A DNA stretch of 64,000 nucleotides from Labrys sedimenti (GTDB lineage Bacteria > Pseudomonadota > Alphaproteobacteria > Rhizobiales > Labraceae): the NCBI RefSeq assembly GCF_034424805.1, contig NZ_JAXOUF010000006.1, positions 62,001 through 126,000 on the forward strand. Direction: 5' to 3'. Shown here piece after piece: positions 44,544 through 52,528 of this stretch. Position numbers and translations under genes: made by a program. Each line of letters starts with the position of its first letter. Positions within the stretch are counted from its first letter, which is position 1. The notes under the pieces were generated by a model. That model did no database searches and was not told where the DNA came from. It saw only the letters and a list, made by a program, of their open reading frames with translations.

Positions 44544-45204
44544 TCGGGCTTTCTCCCTTGGATATTATGATTGTACGAATGATCGACGTGACGTTGCGCG
44601 GCCGGGATTGGTCTTGCACCCGCCGCGTTCCGGGATGGAGCTTGGCGGTACAACGCATTGGCTGGCCGCAAGGTGCCAAGGCGCTGCTATTTTTTGATCA
44701 GCGTGTCAGGCTCCGTTTGCAGCGGCGGCGTAGTCGAATGGAACAAGCGGAGTGTCAGGGAGCGCCGGCGCGTTATCTGCCAGGCGCGATGCCCTTTCGA
44801 GCCGGGATGACATGGATCGGCGACGATGCTCGCAGCGCCTCTCCAGGACCGCTATCGGATGCCTGGGCATGACCGTCTCCCCCAAATGCGGCCGGGTATG
44901 ACCTTGCCGCTCTTGCTGTTGAGCCACCGGCTCTCCAGTGCCAGGAAGCTAACCCGTTGAGGAAACTACGTGCCACCACGTTTCACGGGTTGTGGTGATA
45001 CTTTTTTGATCGCTTGGGTGCCGATCCGGCTGAGCTCTTCTCTGGTTCTCATCCTCGGCTCAAAAACGCATGCCTCGAGAAGGGAAGACTGTGCCCGGCG
45101 CGCCGATCCGTTTCGCAGGTCATGCCGTTGTCAGAAAACTGGAACAAGAAGGCCGGGGGGTGGGCATTCACAGATCATGCGAGCGAAGGGTTGGAGATCC
45201 GGTC
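44544..45204. other. 660-nt divergent intergenic region
   Basis: This gap separates the leftward sugar ABC operon from the rightward GDPD gene and should hold both promoters. Plus-strand frames extend the GDPD frame upstream to 45070, but without signal-peptide or conserved character. I see no RNA gene, repeat or clear operator in it. Confidence 0.35.
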
Positions 45205-46602
45205 ATGAGATATGGTTGCGCGCGATGGAATGTACGCGTCGGTGTGGCTTTGCTTGGTACTGCCGTCCTGGGGCTTGCCGCCCCGTCGGCGGTTTCTGCT
45301 CAATCCGATACAGCACCGGCCGGGGCCAAGCCCTTCCTCACCCTCGACGGCAAGCCGCCGCTGGTGATCGGGCATCGCGGCGTGCCGGGCTTGGTACCCG
45401 AGGAGACCGAGGCCTCCTATGACCTTGCCGCTGCCCTCGGCACGGACGCGCTCGAAGAGGATCTGCACCTGACCAAGGATTGCGTGCTGGTGGCACGCCA
45501 CAACCCCTGGCTGAGCGACAACACCAACGTCGCCGAGGTGGCCAAGACCAATGCCGACGTCGCAGCGCGCAAGCGCACGGTGCCGGGCGTCATGGTCAAG
45601 GTGAAATGGGCCCAGACGCCGACCAGCGGGCCCGCCGAATATCTCACCGACCTGACCGATCCGGCCAATCCCAAATCGGTGCTGAAGTCCCTGGTCGTCG
45701 ATGGCGAAGACCATACCAATGACTGGTCGATCACCGATTTCACCATGGCCGAGCTGAAGAACTGGATCGCCGGCACCACCTATGACGCGGCCAATGAGCG
45801 GCCGAAGGTGTTCAACGGCAAGTTCCCGGTGCTCAGCTTCCAGGAGGTCATCGACATCGCCAAGGCCAAGAGCAAGGAGACCGGCCGCCCGATCGCTGTC
45901 TACCCGGAAACCAAGAACCCGACCTGGAACAATGCGCAGGCCATCGCCAATGGCTGCGGTGCGCCGGGCAGCCGCCCGCTCGAGGACGCCCTGATCAAGA
46001 TCATCAAGGAGAATGGCCTCAATACCAAGGAAGCCCCCATCCTGGTGCAGAGCTTCGAGCCGACCAGCCTGAAATATATGCGCGAACATGGTCTGGAGAC
46101 CCGGCAGGTCCAGCTCATCGACGCGGATGGCGTCGACCTGGAGACCGGCAAGGTGCTCTATGACGACATCACCAATTCGCGCCCCTTCGACTGGACGGTC
46201 TCGGGCGATGCACGCTGGTTTGACGCCATGCTGAGCCCGGAGGGACTGGCGGAGATCAAGACCTATGCCGACGGCATCGGACCCTGGAAGCCCCAGATCG
46301 TCTCGCTCAGGATCTCGCCCTGGAAGGACAGCAATGCCGACGGCACGCCCTATAAGGGCTCGACGCCTGAGGCCTCGACCCAGGATCCGACCAGCCTCGT
46401 CACCGATGCGCACAAGGCCGGCCTGTTCGTGCATGTCTTCACTTTCCGGAACGAGAAGAAATACCTGGCCGCCGACTATCATGGCGATCCGAGCCTGGAA
46501 TATCTGAAGTTCTTCCGCCTGGGCATCGACGGGGTCTTCACGGACTTCACCCACACGGGTGTCGGTGCCCGCGCCGCCTATCTGCGCGAACTCGGCTGGT
46601 AG
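45205..46602 (+). CDS. exported glycerophosphodiester phosphodiesterase family protein
   Basis: A 465-aa periplasmic phosphodiesterase. The signal peptide (VRVGVALLGTAVLGLAAPSA) is cleaved near VSAQ at about residue 33. The GDPD active site shows His57-Arg58 (GHRGVPGLVPEET), Glu84-Asp86 (EEDLH) and His99. The metal and acid-base set of GlpQ is recognisable. It is longer than E. coli GlpQ (about 358 aa), with extra segments at about 105-175 and 340-400, so the substrate may differ from deacylated phospholipids. The ATG at 45205 has a GGAG site. Confidence 0.9.
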   Translation: MRYGCARWNVRVGVALLGTAVLGLAAPSAVSAQSDTAPAGAKPFLTLDGKPPLVIGHRGVPGLVPEETEASYDLAAALGTDALEEDLHLTKDCVLVARHNPWLSDNTNVAEVAKTNADVAARKRTVPGVMVKVKWAQTPTSGPAEYLTDLTDPANPKSVLKSLVVDGEDHTNDWSITDFTMAELKNWIAGTTYDAANERPKVFNGKFPVLSFQEVIDIAKAKSKETGRPIAVYPETKNPTWNNAQAIANGCGAPGSRPLEDALIKIIKENGLNTKEAPILVQSFEPTSLKYMREHGLETRQVQLIDADGVDLETGKVLYDDITNSRPFDWTVSGDARWFDAMLSPEGLAEIKTYADGIGPWKPQIVSLRISPWKDSNADGTPYKGSTPEASTQDPTSLVTDAHKAGLFVHVFTFRNEKKYLAADYHGDPSLEYLKFFRLGIDGVFTDFTHTGVGARAAYLRELGW

Positions 46603-46690
46603 GAAGCTATTCTCGCGAATCCGCATGAAAGCGGCAATGTCGGCGTAATATCGACCCTCATAAATCTTGACCGGAGTGTGTAGGTAGAAC

Positions 46691-46902
46691 GCTGTCATTC
46701 CCGGCGCCGCCGAAGGCGGCGGGAAGGGAATCCAGGGCTAGAGCATCGCGCCGAAAAGTGGGTACCGGTTTTCGGTAAAAAAGATGCGGCAACAAGGAAT
46801 TACAGCATCGAGCCTGATTCAGAAATCAGGTTCGATGCTGTAAAGTCTGTGCTCGCTAGCCCCTGGATCCCCTTCCGCTATGCTCGGCCGGGGATGACGA
46901 GC
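46691..46902. repeat. nested palindromic intergenic repeats
   Basis: Outer inverted arms at about 46691-46742 and 46849-46902 (sharing GTCAT-CCCGGC, GGAAGGG-ATCCAGGG and CTAG) bracket an inner element. The inner element contains a CGCCGAAAAGTGG palindrome (46750-46776, arms CCGAAAA/TTTTCGG) and a hairpin with arms ACAGCATCGA-CCTGAT/ATCAGG-TCGATGCTGT at 46802-46841. Both kinds resemble repeats common between genes in Rhizobiales. The arrangement looks like one repeat lodged inside another. Confidence 0.7.
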
Positions 46903-47002
46903 CACGTATTCCGTGGGTTGGTATAATCGCCATCCGGCACACCGGCCGGATGGTTGGTGGCTTGCATAGGGCGGGACCATGGGTCGGCAACTCCACCCCG
47001 AC

Positions 47003-47512
47003 TCACATTTTGGATTCTCGGCTTGATGCGCTGAAAGTTCCGGAGTGCCCGTATCGCCTGTCGAAATCCTTGATGGCGACGTTGAGTTCGCGGAAGAGGC
47101 AGATCAGCGCGTGGGCAAACAGCATGATCGCCATCATGAACAGGAGAGAGGCTCCCCACTCGCGCTGCATGCCGATCAGGGCGTTGAAGAACACGATCAG
47201 GATAACCGTTGCCACGCAGATGCCGGCGGCAACGATCGAACGAATGCCATGATAGAGCAGGCGTCCTCGCCGGGTCAGCCACGTGGCCAGGAGCGCGCGA
47301 TCCTCCCCGTCGAGATGTGCCAGGGTCTTTTCCTCGAGTTCACGCAGGCGATCGCTGACGCGCCAAAGCCGGCTCATCAGAAGCGTCAGGAAGGAGGCGA
47401 CTGCCATCAATAGGAAGGCCGGCGCCAGCGCCTGGGGGGCAATCAGCGAAAAGCGCACGCTGGTGATCCGCAATGCGGCATCACTCAGCCACTCATAGAC
47501 GTCCGCCGACAT
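47003..47512 (-). CDS. DUF2721 family membrane protein
   Basis: A 169-aa inner-membrane protein with three predicted helices (about 20-45, 95-118, 125-145). It has the DUF2721 signature APAFLLMAVASFLTLLMSRL followed by WRVSDRLRELEE. Function of the family is unknown. The ATG at 47512 is chosen because the homology begins there; the frame extends to 47740 into an unrelated leader. It is separated by about 225 nt from the HlyD gene. Confidence 0.85.
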   Translation of the reverse strand: MSADVYEWLSDAALRITSVRFSLIAPQALAPAFLLMAVASFLTLLMSRLWRVSDRLRELEEKTLAHLDGEDRALLATWLTRRGRLLYHGIRSIVAAGICVATVILIVFFNALIGMQREWGASLLFMMAIMLFAHALICLFRELNVAIKDFDRRYGHSGTFSASSRESKM

Positions 47513-47736
47513 GGTTCCGAACCCTGCTCTGAAGTGAAGCGCCCTGAGATTGCCCGGGGCGGATTTCGTCAAGGTAGGCGCCGAAGGGGCAGGCGTCCAT
47601 TGCAGCGGCATGACCGGCCCGGGCCTGCCGCAACGATTTGACGACCGGCCCGCGCTCAAGGCTCCTTCGATGCGTGCAGGGTTTCGCGATGTTGCGAGGG
47701 GGAGCCGTTCGGCTTTGGGGGGCTCCTGCGCGCTCC

Positions 47737-48969
47737 TCAATGCCCACCCAGCACCAGTGTCTGCACCGGTAGCAGGACGGCCTGGATCCGCAAAATCATG
47801 GCATGGACCAGGCCCGTCGCATCGACCGCATGCAGGAAGATCTTGCGGCCGGTGCCAGTCTCCGGCGCCTCGATCTCGTCATGGTTGTTGCTGTAGGCGT
47901 TGGCGATGCAGTTGCTGCCAGGTGGCACCCCATTGAGTTGTCCCGGATAAAGTGGCTCCAGCACGGCCGTGATCGTACCCTGACGCGCAAGTTGCTGAGC
48001 ATCGACCAACTGGTCTGAGGCTCGCACCTGCCCTGAGGCGATGACATCCTGCACATCGGTGATGACCATCGGGATGATGGTGAAGGGTTTGCCGATGCAG
48101 GTCGCCTCGGCGATCATGCCTGGCTTGATGACCTGGGCTTCGATCTGGCCAAAGCCGGCGATCAGGGTCGTACGCCCGGCATTTTCGGGCACCATCACGC
48201 CGGCGGGGCGCAGCAGCGGATTCACCACCTCGCCAACCCGGAGCGTGAATTGCTGAACCGTACCGGCAACCCCGGCACGTACCACGGTCTTGTCCAGTTC
48301 GACCCGAGCCTGCTTGGCCGCAGCTTGAGCGCTTTCCTTTTGGGCGGGCAGCAGCGTCGAAATCTTGGTCTGCAGGCTCTGCTTGTTGGCGACAGCTGCG
48401 GCCACGGCGCCGCGGTTCCCCTCCACAAGCTGACGCAGTCGATCGATCTCACGCTGTGCCACCGTGCTGGCATTGCGTTGCTGCAGCTCGAGTTGGCGGC
48501 CTAGATCGTCCTGAGCCTGCTGCAACGTGGCTTCAGCTGTCTGGATCTGACCGTCGGCGGCAGCGAGTTCGGTGGTCGAAACCGTCATCTGGGCATCGAT
48601 CTCGGCCACACGCTTGTCCGCTACCGCCAGCGCGGCCTCCTGGGCCGTGCTGTCGAGGCGAAAGAGGGGGTCGCCCGCTTTGACCTTCTGGAAGCGGCTT
48701 ACATAGACCTCGGCAACACGCCCGCCTGTTTCCGGCAAGATTGTCACCGTGCGGAAGGCGGTCGAGGCATTGGTGGTCGAGGGGTGGAAATAGAAGATCA
48801 TGGTGATCAAGGAGACGGTCAGGATCAGGCAAGCCGTGATTCCCCGGCGCAACTCGAACCACATCGAATAGAGCGTGATCTCGCGCCCGATCCTCTTGCC
48901 TTGTCCATAACGGCGATAGAGATAGTCCGGCAGGATCGTCACCAGTGAGCAAAGCAGAAATTCAAGCAT
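47737..48969 (-). CDS. HlyD family membrane fusion/efflux protein
   Basis: A 410-aa periplasmic adaptor anchored by one helix (CLILTVSLITMIFYFHP, about residues 46-62). It has a biotinyl-lipoyl half-motif (ILPETGGRVAEVYVSRFQKV-AGDPLF), a long coiled-coil hairpin (about 105-235) and a second lipoyl half (VRAGVAGTVQQFTLRVGEVV). It overlaps the upstream small membrane-protein gene by eight bases. That pairing resembles the E. coli yiaV-yiaW and yibH-yibI pairs. No ABC, RND or MFS pump is adjacent, so the transport partner is unknown. Confidence 0.88.
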   Translation of the reverse strand: MLEFLLCSLVTILPDYLYRRYGQGKRIGREITLYSMWFELRRGITACLILTVSLITMIFYFHPSTTNASTAFRTVTILPETGGRVAEVYVSRFQKVKAGDPLFRLDSTAQEAALAVADKRVAEIDAQMTVSTTELAAADGQIQTAEATLQQAQDDLGRQLELQQRNASTVAQREIDRLRQLVEGNRGAVAAAVANKQSLQTKISTLLPAQKESAQAAAKQARVELDKTVVRAGVAGTVQQFTLRVGEVVNPLLRPAGVMVPENAGRTTLIAGFGQIEAQVIKPGMIAEATCIGKPFTIIPMVITDVQDVIASGQVRASDQLVDAQQLARQGTITAVLEPLYPGQLNGVPPGSNCIANAYSNNHDEIEAPETGTGRKIFLHAVDATGLVHAMILRIQAVLLPVQTLVLGGH

Positions 48970-49423
48970 GGTCAGGCCCCCCGCCATTGCTGCTCGCTGT
49001 CGGCGAGCGGCTCTGCTCCGGATTGGCACTGTCCGTGGTCGATGATGGGAGGGCGGATGGGGCGGTATGCGACGCTCCCCGCCGCGCCATGGTCTTGAGT
49101 GAACGCGCCATCGACGCCAGCGGCGACAGGAAGTCGGGAATCTCGATCATGGCCAGCAGCAGTGCCGCGATCCAGAACAGATGATTGTGGGTGAACAGCG
49201 AGATCAGTCCGAGGACCGCCACGATTTGCAGTTGGACTTTCTGGGTCTCATGGGCGATCTGCTCAGGCAAGGCGTGCAGGCGCAGATAGAAGGTGCCGAC
49301 GGCGAATACCACGATTAACAGGAATATCAATACAAAATTGAACAGTATATCTGTCTGTCCTGGCGCGGTTATGAAAGAAGGCAGGTGCTTTATTGCTGCC
49401 GGATGTATGGCAGTCTCTCCCAT
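48962..49423 (-). CDS. small inner-membrane protein paired with HlyD
   Basis: A 153-aa protein with two or three helices (ILFNFVLIFLLIVVFAVGTF at about 26-45; IVAVLGLISLF and HLFWIAALLLAMIEI at about 68-95) and a Ser/Thr/Pro-rich cytoplasmic tail. The ATG at 49423 is preceded by GGAGGG. The topology and its coupling to an HlyD gene are like DUF3302 proteins such as YiaW, but the sequence match is weak by eye. Likely a partner of the adaptor. Confidence 0.75.
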   Translation of the reverse strand: MGETAIHPAAIKHLPSFITAPGQTDILFNFVLIFLLIVVFAVGTFYLRLHALPEQIAHETQKVQLQIVAVLGLISLFTHNHLFWIAALLLAMIEIPDFLSPLASMARSLKTMARRGASHTAPSALPSSTTDSANPEQSRSPTASSNGGGPDHA

Positions 49424-49708
49424 GGTGCCCTCCTTTATTATGTTATATGTCGGTTTATTCTAATATACCTCTTAATCTATTTGCTGAAAAGTATCTTGTA
49501 TTTTTATGATCTGGATAAGAGTTGGCGAAATTCTCAATTGAGAGTGCAGGCGAAAGTTCAAATCGCTCTTGAGAATGTGCAGCTCACGTCGCGATCAAGC
49601 CGGGTTCCGAGCCGGGACGAAAAGATTTACTAGAGCATCAGATCTACGGTGGAGTTTTATACCACCTATCAGTGGTCCAAGACATCTAAAGTGTCTGCTG
49701 GCACGAGA

Positions 49709-50266
49709 TCACGATGCTCTCTGGGGCGTGGCTCCGTACATGCTCCGAATATTCAGCACCGTGTTCCAGTTTCGGCCGGTCACCAGCGTGCCCAGATGGC
49801 GCTCGATCAGCTTGGTTGTGAGCTTGGAGCGGCCGATACCGTCCGGATAGTGCGCGTAGAGGCAGCGCTCGCCGGCGGCAATGCGCTCAGGACCTGCAAT
49901 CGCTGCCCTCAGGGTCTCGACCGCTGCTTTCGGGATGTCCTGCTTGCAGGCAAGCGCCAGCAAATGGGCAGGATCGGCCTTGGCTTCGGCCATGAAGGGA
50001 TTGGCATCGATCAAGGCCCGCCATTCGGGCAGGGTGCGGATCATGAAGGCGGCCGGCACCCCGAAGGTCTCGGCAACGGCCTGCTCCCAACGCGCCTCCA
50101 AGGCTTGCGTGGCGGCCTCGCTCGCCTCGAAGATCAGATTGCCGCTCTGGAGCAGGGTTGCAACCCCGGTAAAGCCGAGGCTTTCGCCGAGGGCGCGCAG
50201 TTCGGCCATCTTGACCGTGGAGTTTCCTCCGACATTGATGGCGCGCAGCAAGGCGATGTAGCGCAT
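49709..50266 (-). CDS. DUF1697 domain-containing protein
   Basis: A 185-aa cytoplasmic protein with the DUF1697 signature YIALLRAINVGGNSTVKMAE, LLQSGNLIFEA and C-terminal RNWNTVLNI. The family function is unknown, although its fold is known. The ATG at 50266 is used; the frame begins eight codons upstream at 50290. It stands alone with a 285-nt AT-richer gap on its 3' side, where I see no gene. Confidence 0.9.
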   Translation of the reverse strand: MRYIALLRAINVGGNSTVKMAELRALGESLGFTGVATLLQSGNLIFEASEAATQALEARWEQAVAETFGVPAAFMIRTLPEWRALIDANPFMAEAKADPAHLLALACKQDIPKAAVETLRAAIAGPERIAAGERCLYAHYPDGIGRSKLTTKLIERHLGTLVTGRNWNTVLNIRSMYGATPQRAS

Positions 50267-50408
50267 GATCGGGTCCTCGATGGGCAGCACACGATGTTGG
50301 GGCCGCGAGCCAGCCTCGATGCAATGGATGTGACGCGAGTGAAACCAGCACGGACTTGGCGTGGGTGGTCAAGCCAATTCGGGCTTCACGCGGCAGGTGT
50401 CCCGCTGG

Positions 50409-50891
50409 TTATTCAGGGGAGGTGGCGTTGATGCCGTCCGCGAATTTACGCATGAGCCGAACGAGTTCCTGAACATCATCCTGACCCCATTCGGCAAAGA
50501 TTCTACGGCCCATCTTCTCGCGGGCAGCATCGACCAGATCGGTCATGGCCTTGCCCTTGGCCGTAATGGTCGCCTCGCGAATACGACGATCGGCAGCACT
50601 GCCCTGACGATCCACCAGGCCGAGGCTCTCGAGTTTTGCCACCTGCCGGCTGACCGTCGTGTAGTCGCGCCCCACGCGGTCGGCCAATTCCACCACGCCG
50701 ATGGGACCGAGGCGTTCCACCATGACCAGCAGCGGAAAAAGAGCGCGATCGAGAGAGATGCCGGCCGCCCGCACCATCGCCTCATCGCGTTGGGGGCGGT
50801 TCATCACGCTGACGATATCGATCAGCGCCCCATGAAGCTCGCGCAGCAAGGTGCTCATATGTGTATTTTGCACATTATTGATTGACGGCAT
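50409..50891 (-). CDS. MarR family transcriptional regulator
   Basis: A 160-aa (or 149-aa) regulator with a winged helix at about residues 55-120 (GVVELADRVGRDYTTVSRQV, then AKLESLGLVDRQGSAADRRIREATITAKG). It diverges from the flavin monooxygenase at 50936 and probably represses it. The start at 50891 has an AGGAG site but places a 17-bp palindrome inside codons 6-11. The ATG at 50858 lies immediately after that palindrome but lacks a ribosome site. Confidence 0.9.
   Translation of the reverse strand: MPSINNVQNTHMSTLLRELHGALIDIVSVMNRPQRDEAMVRAAGISLDRALFPLLVMVERLGPIGVVELADRVGRDYTTVSRQVAKLESLGLVDRQGSAADRRIREATITAKGKAMTDLVDAAREKMGRRIFAEWGQDDVQELVRLMRKFADGINATSPE
50859..50875. promoter_or_regulatory. 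candidate MarR operator 1 (ATGTG-N7-CACAT)
   Basis: A 17-bp interrupted palindrome at the 5' end of the MarR gene has the same arms and spacing as the one at 50907. Spacer bases differ (TATTTTG here), so the conserved feature is the arm pair. Confidence 0.6.
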
Positions 50892-50906
50892 GTTCGGACT
50901 CCTATT

Positions 50907-50923
50907 ATGTGCATATTACACAT
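50907..50923. promoter_or_regulatory. candidate MarR operator 2 (ATGTG-N7-CACAT)
   Basis: The second 17-bp palindrome, extendable by one base on each side (TATGTG...CACATA), lies in the 44-nt divergent gap and ends 12 nt before the monooxygenase ATG. Centre-to-centre distance from operator 1 is 48 bp. Confidence 0.65.
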
Positions 50924-50935
50924 ATGGAGACGATC

Positions 50936-52450
50936 ATGACAGGGCAATCTGCAGTCGATGTTCTCATTTGCGGGGCGGGGGCGGCCGGGTTGACGCTGGC
51001 GATCGACCTTGCGCGGCGGGGCGTATCCTTCCGGCTGATCGAGAAAAGGGACAAGCCGTTCCACGGGTCGCGCGGCAAGGGCATCCAGCCGAGAACGCTG
51101 GAGATCTTCGAGGACCTGGGGGTTCTCGACCGCGTCGCTGCGGCGGGAGGTCCCTATCCGCGGCAACGCCACTATCATGATGACGGCGGTCACAGCGATT
51201 CCGAGATCATGGAGCAGCAGGCGCCGATACCGGCCGAACCATATCGCACCCCGTTGATGCTGCCGCAGTTTCTGACCGAGAGCATTCTGCGCGATCGTCT
51301 CGCAGAACTGGGACATCGCCCTGAATTCGGGTCCGAACTGGTCGGCTTCGAACAGGACGAGGCTGGCGTGGCAGTGCGGATCGTCGGCGTGGCGGGCGAA
51401 GAGAATGTTCGCGTGCGCTGGCTTGTCGGTGCCGACGGTGGCCGCAGTTTCGTGCGCCAGGCGCTCGAGATGGGCTTCCCGGGCAGGACGCTCGGCGCTC
51501 GTGCCATCGTTGCCGACGTGTCCCTGACCGGTCTGAGCCGGGATGTCTGGCATCGTTTTGGGGACAAGGACATGCAGCGGCAGATCTCGCTGTGTCCGCT
51601 TGCTGGAACCGATCTTTTTCAGATCCAGGGGCCGGTTCCGCTTGACGGTGAGATCGATCTTTCTGCCGATGGCCTGAATGCCCTGGTGGCGCAACGCACA
51701 GGCCGGAGCGATATCTTGGTGAAATCCGTCTCCTGGGCTTCGGCTTTTGCCATGAACGCACGGCTCGCCGATCGATATCGCGCCGGACGCGTCGTCCTGG
51801 CTGGGGATGCGGCCCATACCCACCCGCCGACAGGCGGGCAGGGGCTCAATACCAGTGTGCAGGATGCCTATAATCTCGGCTGGAAACTGGCTGCTGTTCT
51901 GGGCGGTGCCCGTGATCAACTGCTCGACACCTATGAAGAGGAGCGCCGGCCCGTCGCAGCATCCATGTTGGGGCTTGCCACCAAACTGTTGGATGATCTC
52001 AAGCGTGGCGAGATACGGCGTGGCCGCGAGACCCAGCAGCTCGATATCGGTTATCCCAAGTCCTCGCTGGCGATCGGGCGGCCAACACGAGATGCCGGCG
52101 TGCTTGCGGGAGATCGCGCTCCGGACGCGCCGGTCCGGGGCGCGGCGGGGCAGTCCATGCGCCTGTTCGACCTGTTCAGAGGCTCACATTGGACGCTGCT
52201 GGCGTATGAGGCGAACCGGGCCGCCTTGCCGCCACGCTGCGGGCTGCATATCCACCACATCGGCGAAGGGGGCGACATCGTCGACCATGCTGGCCATGTC
52301 GGCGACATCTATGCTCTCAGGCCGGGTGATTGGGTGCTTGTAAGGCCCGATGGCTATGTTGCCGCCATCCTTGCTTCCGCGGAGATGGCAGTGCTGCAAT
52401 GCTATCTTGAGGAGGTAGGCCTCGGCCGGCCGGAACAGGCGCAGCCATGA
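50936..52450 (+). CDS. FAD-dependent aromatic monooxygenase (PHBH/TetX-like)
   Basis: A 504-aa class A flavin monooxygenase. FAD motif GAGAAG is at residues 13-18, the DG motif in VGADGGRSFVR, and the second FAD motif in LAGDAAHTHPPTGGQGLNT. A C-terminal thioredoxin-like region (about 400-500, ending with RPDGYVAAI) is typical of 3-(3-hydroxyphenyl)propionate and rifampicin-type hydroxylases. It uses NAD(P)H and O2 to hydroxylate an aromatic compound or drug. The ATG at 50936 has GGAG six nt upstream. The divergent MarR gene and two operators indicate substrate-inducible control. Confidence 0.92.
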   Translation: MTGQSAVDVLICGAGAAGLTLAIDLARRGVSFRLIEKRDKPFHGSRGKGIQPRTLEIFEDLGVLDRVAAAGGPYPRQRHYHDDGGHSDSEIMEQQAPIPAEPYRTPLMLPQFLTESILRDRLAELGHRPEFGSELVGFEQDEAGVAVRIVGVAGEENVRVRWLVGADGGRSFVRQALEMGFPGRTLGARAIVADVSLTGLSRDVWHRFGDKDMQRQISLCPLAGTDLFQIQGPVPLDGEIDLSADGLNALVAQRTGRSDILVKSVSWASAFAMNARLADRYRAGRVVLAGDAAHTHPPTGGQGLNTSVQDAYNLGWKLAAVLGGARDQLLDTYEEERRPVAASMLGLATKLLDDLKRGEIRRGRETQQLDIGYPKSSLAIGRPTRDAGVLAGDRAPDAPVRGAAGQSMRLFDLFRGSHWTLLAYEANRAALPPRCGLHIHHIGEGGDIVDHAGHVGDIYALRPGDWVLVRPDGYVAAILASAEMAVLQCYLEEVGLGRPEQAQP

Positions 52451-52528
52451 TCCGCTTCCGTGGAATGGCGAACTCGGTGGGGGGCCCACATGAGCTTCGC
52501 TGTCCTGGCCAAGGCCTCATTCGAGGCC

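Noticed and set aside
46691..46902. CRISPR array
   Set aside because: The repeats are inverted and single-copy, without regularly spaced direct repeats or spacers.
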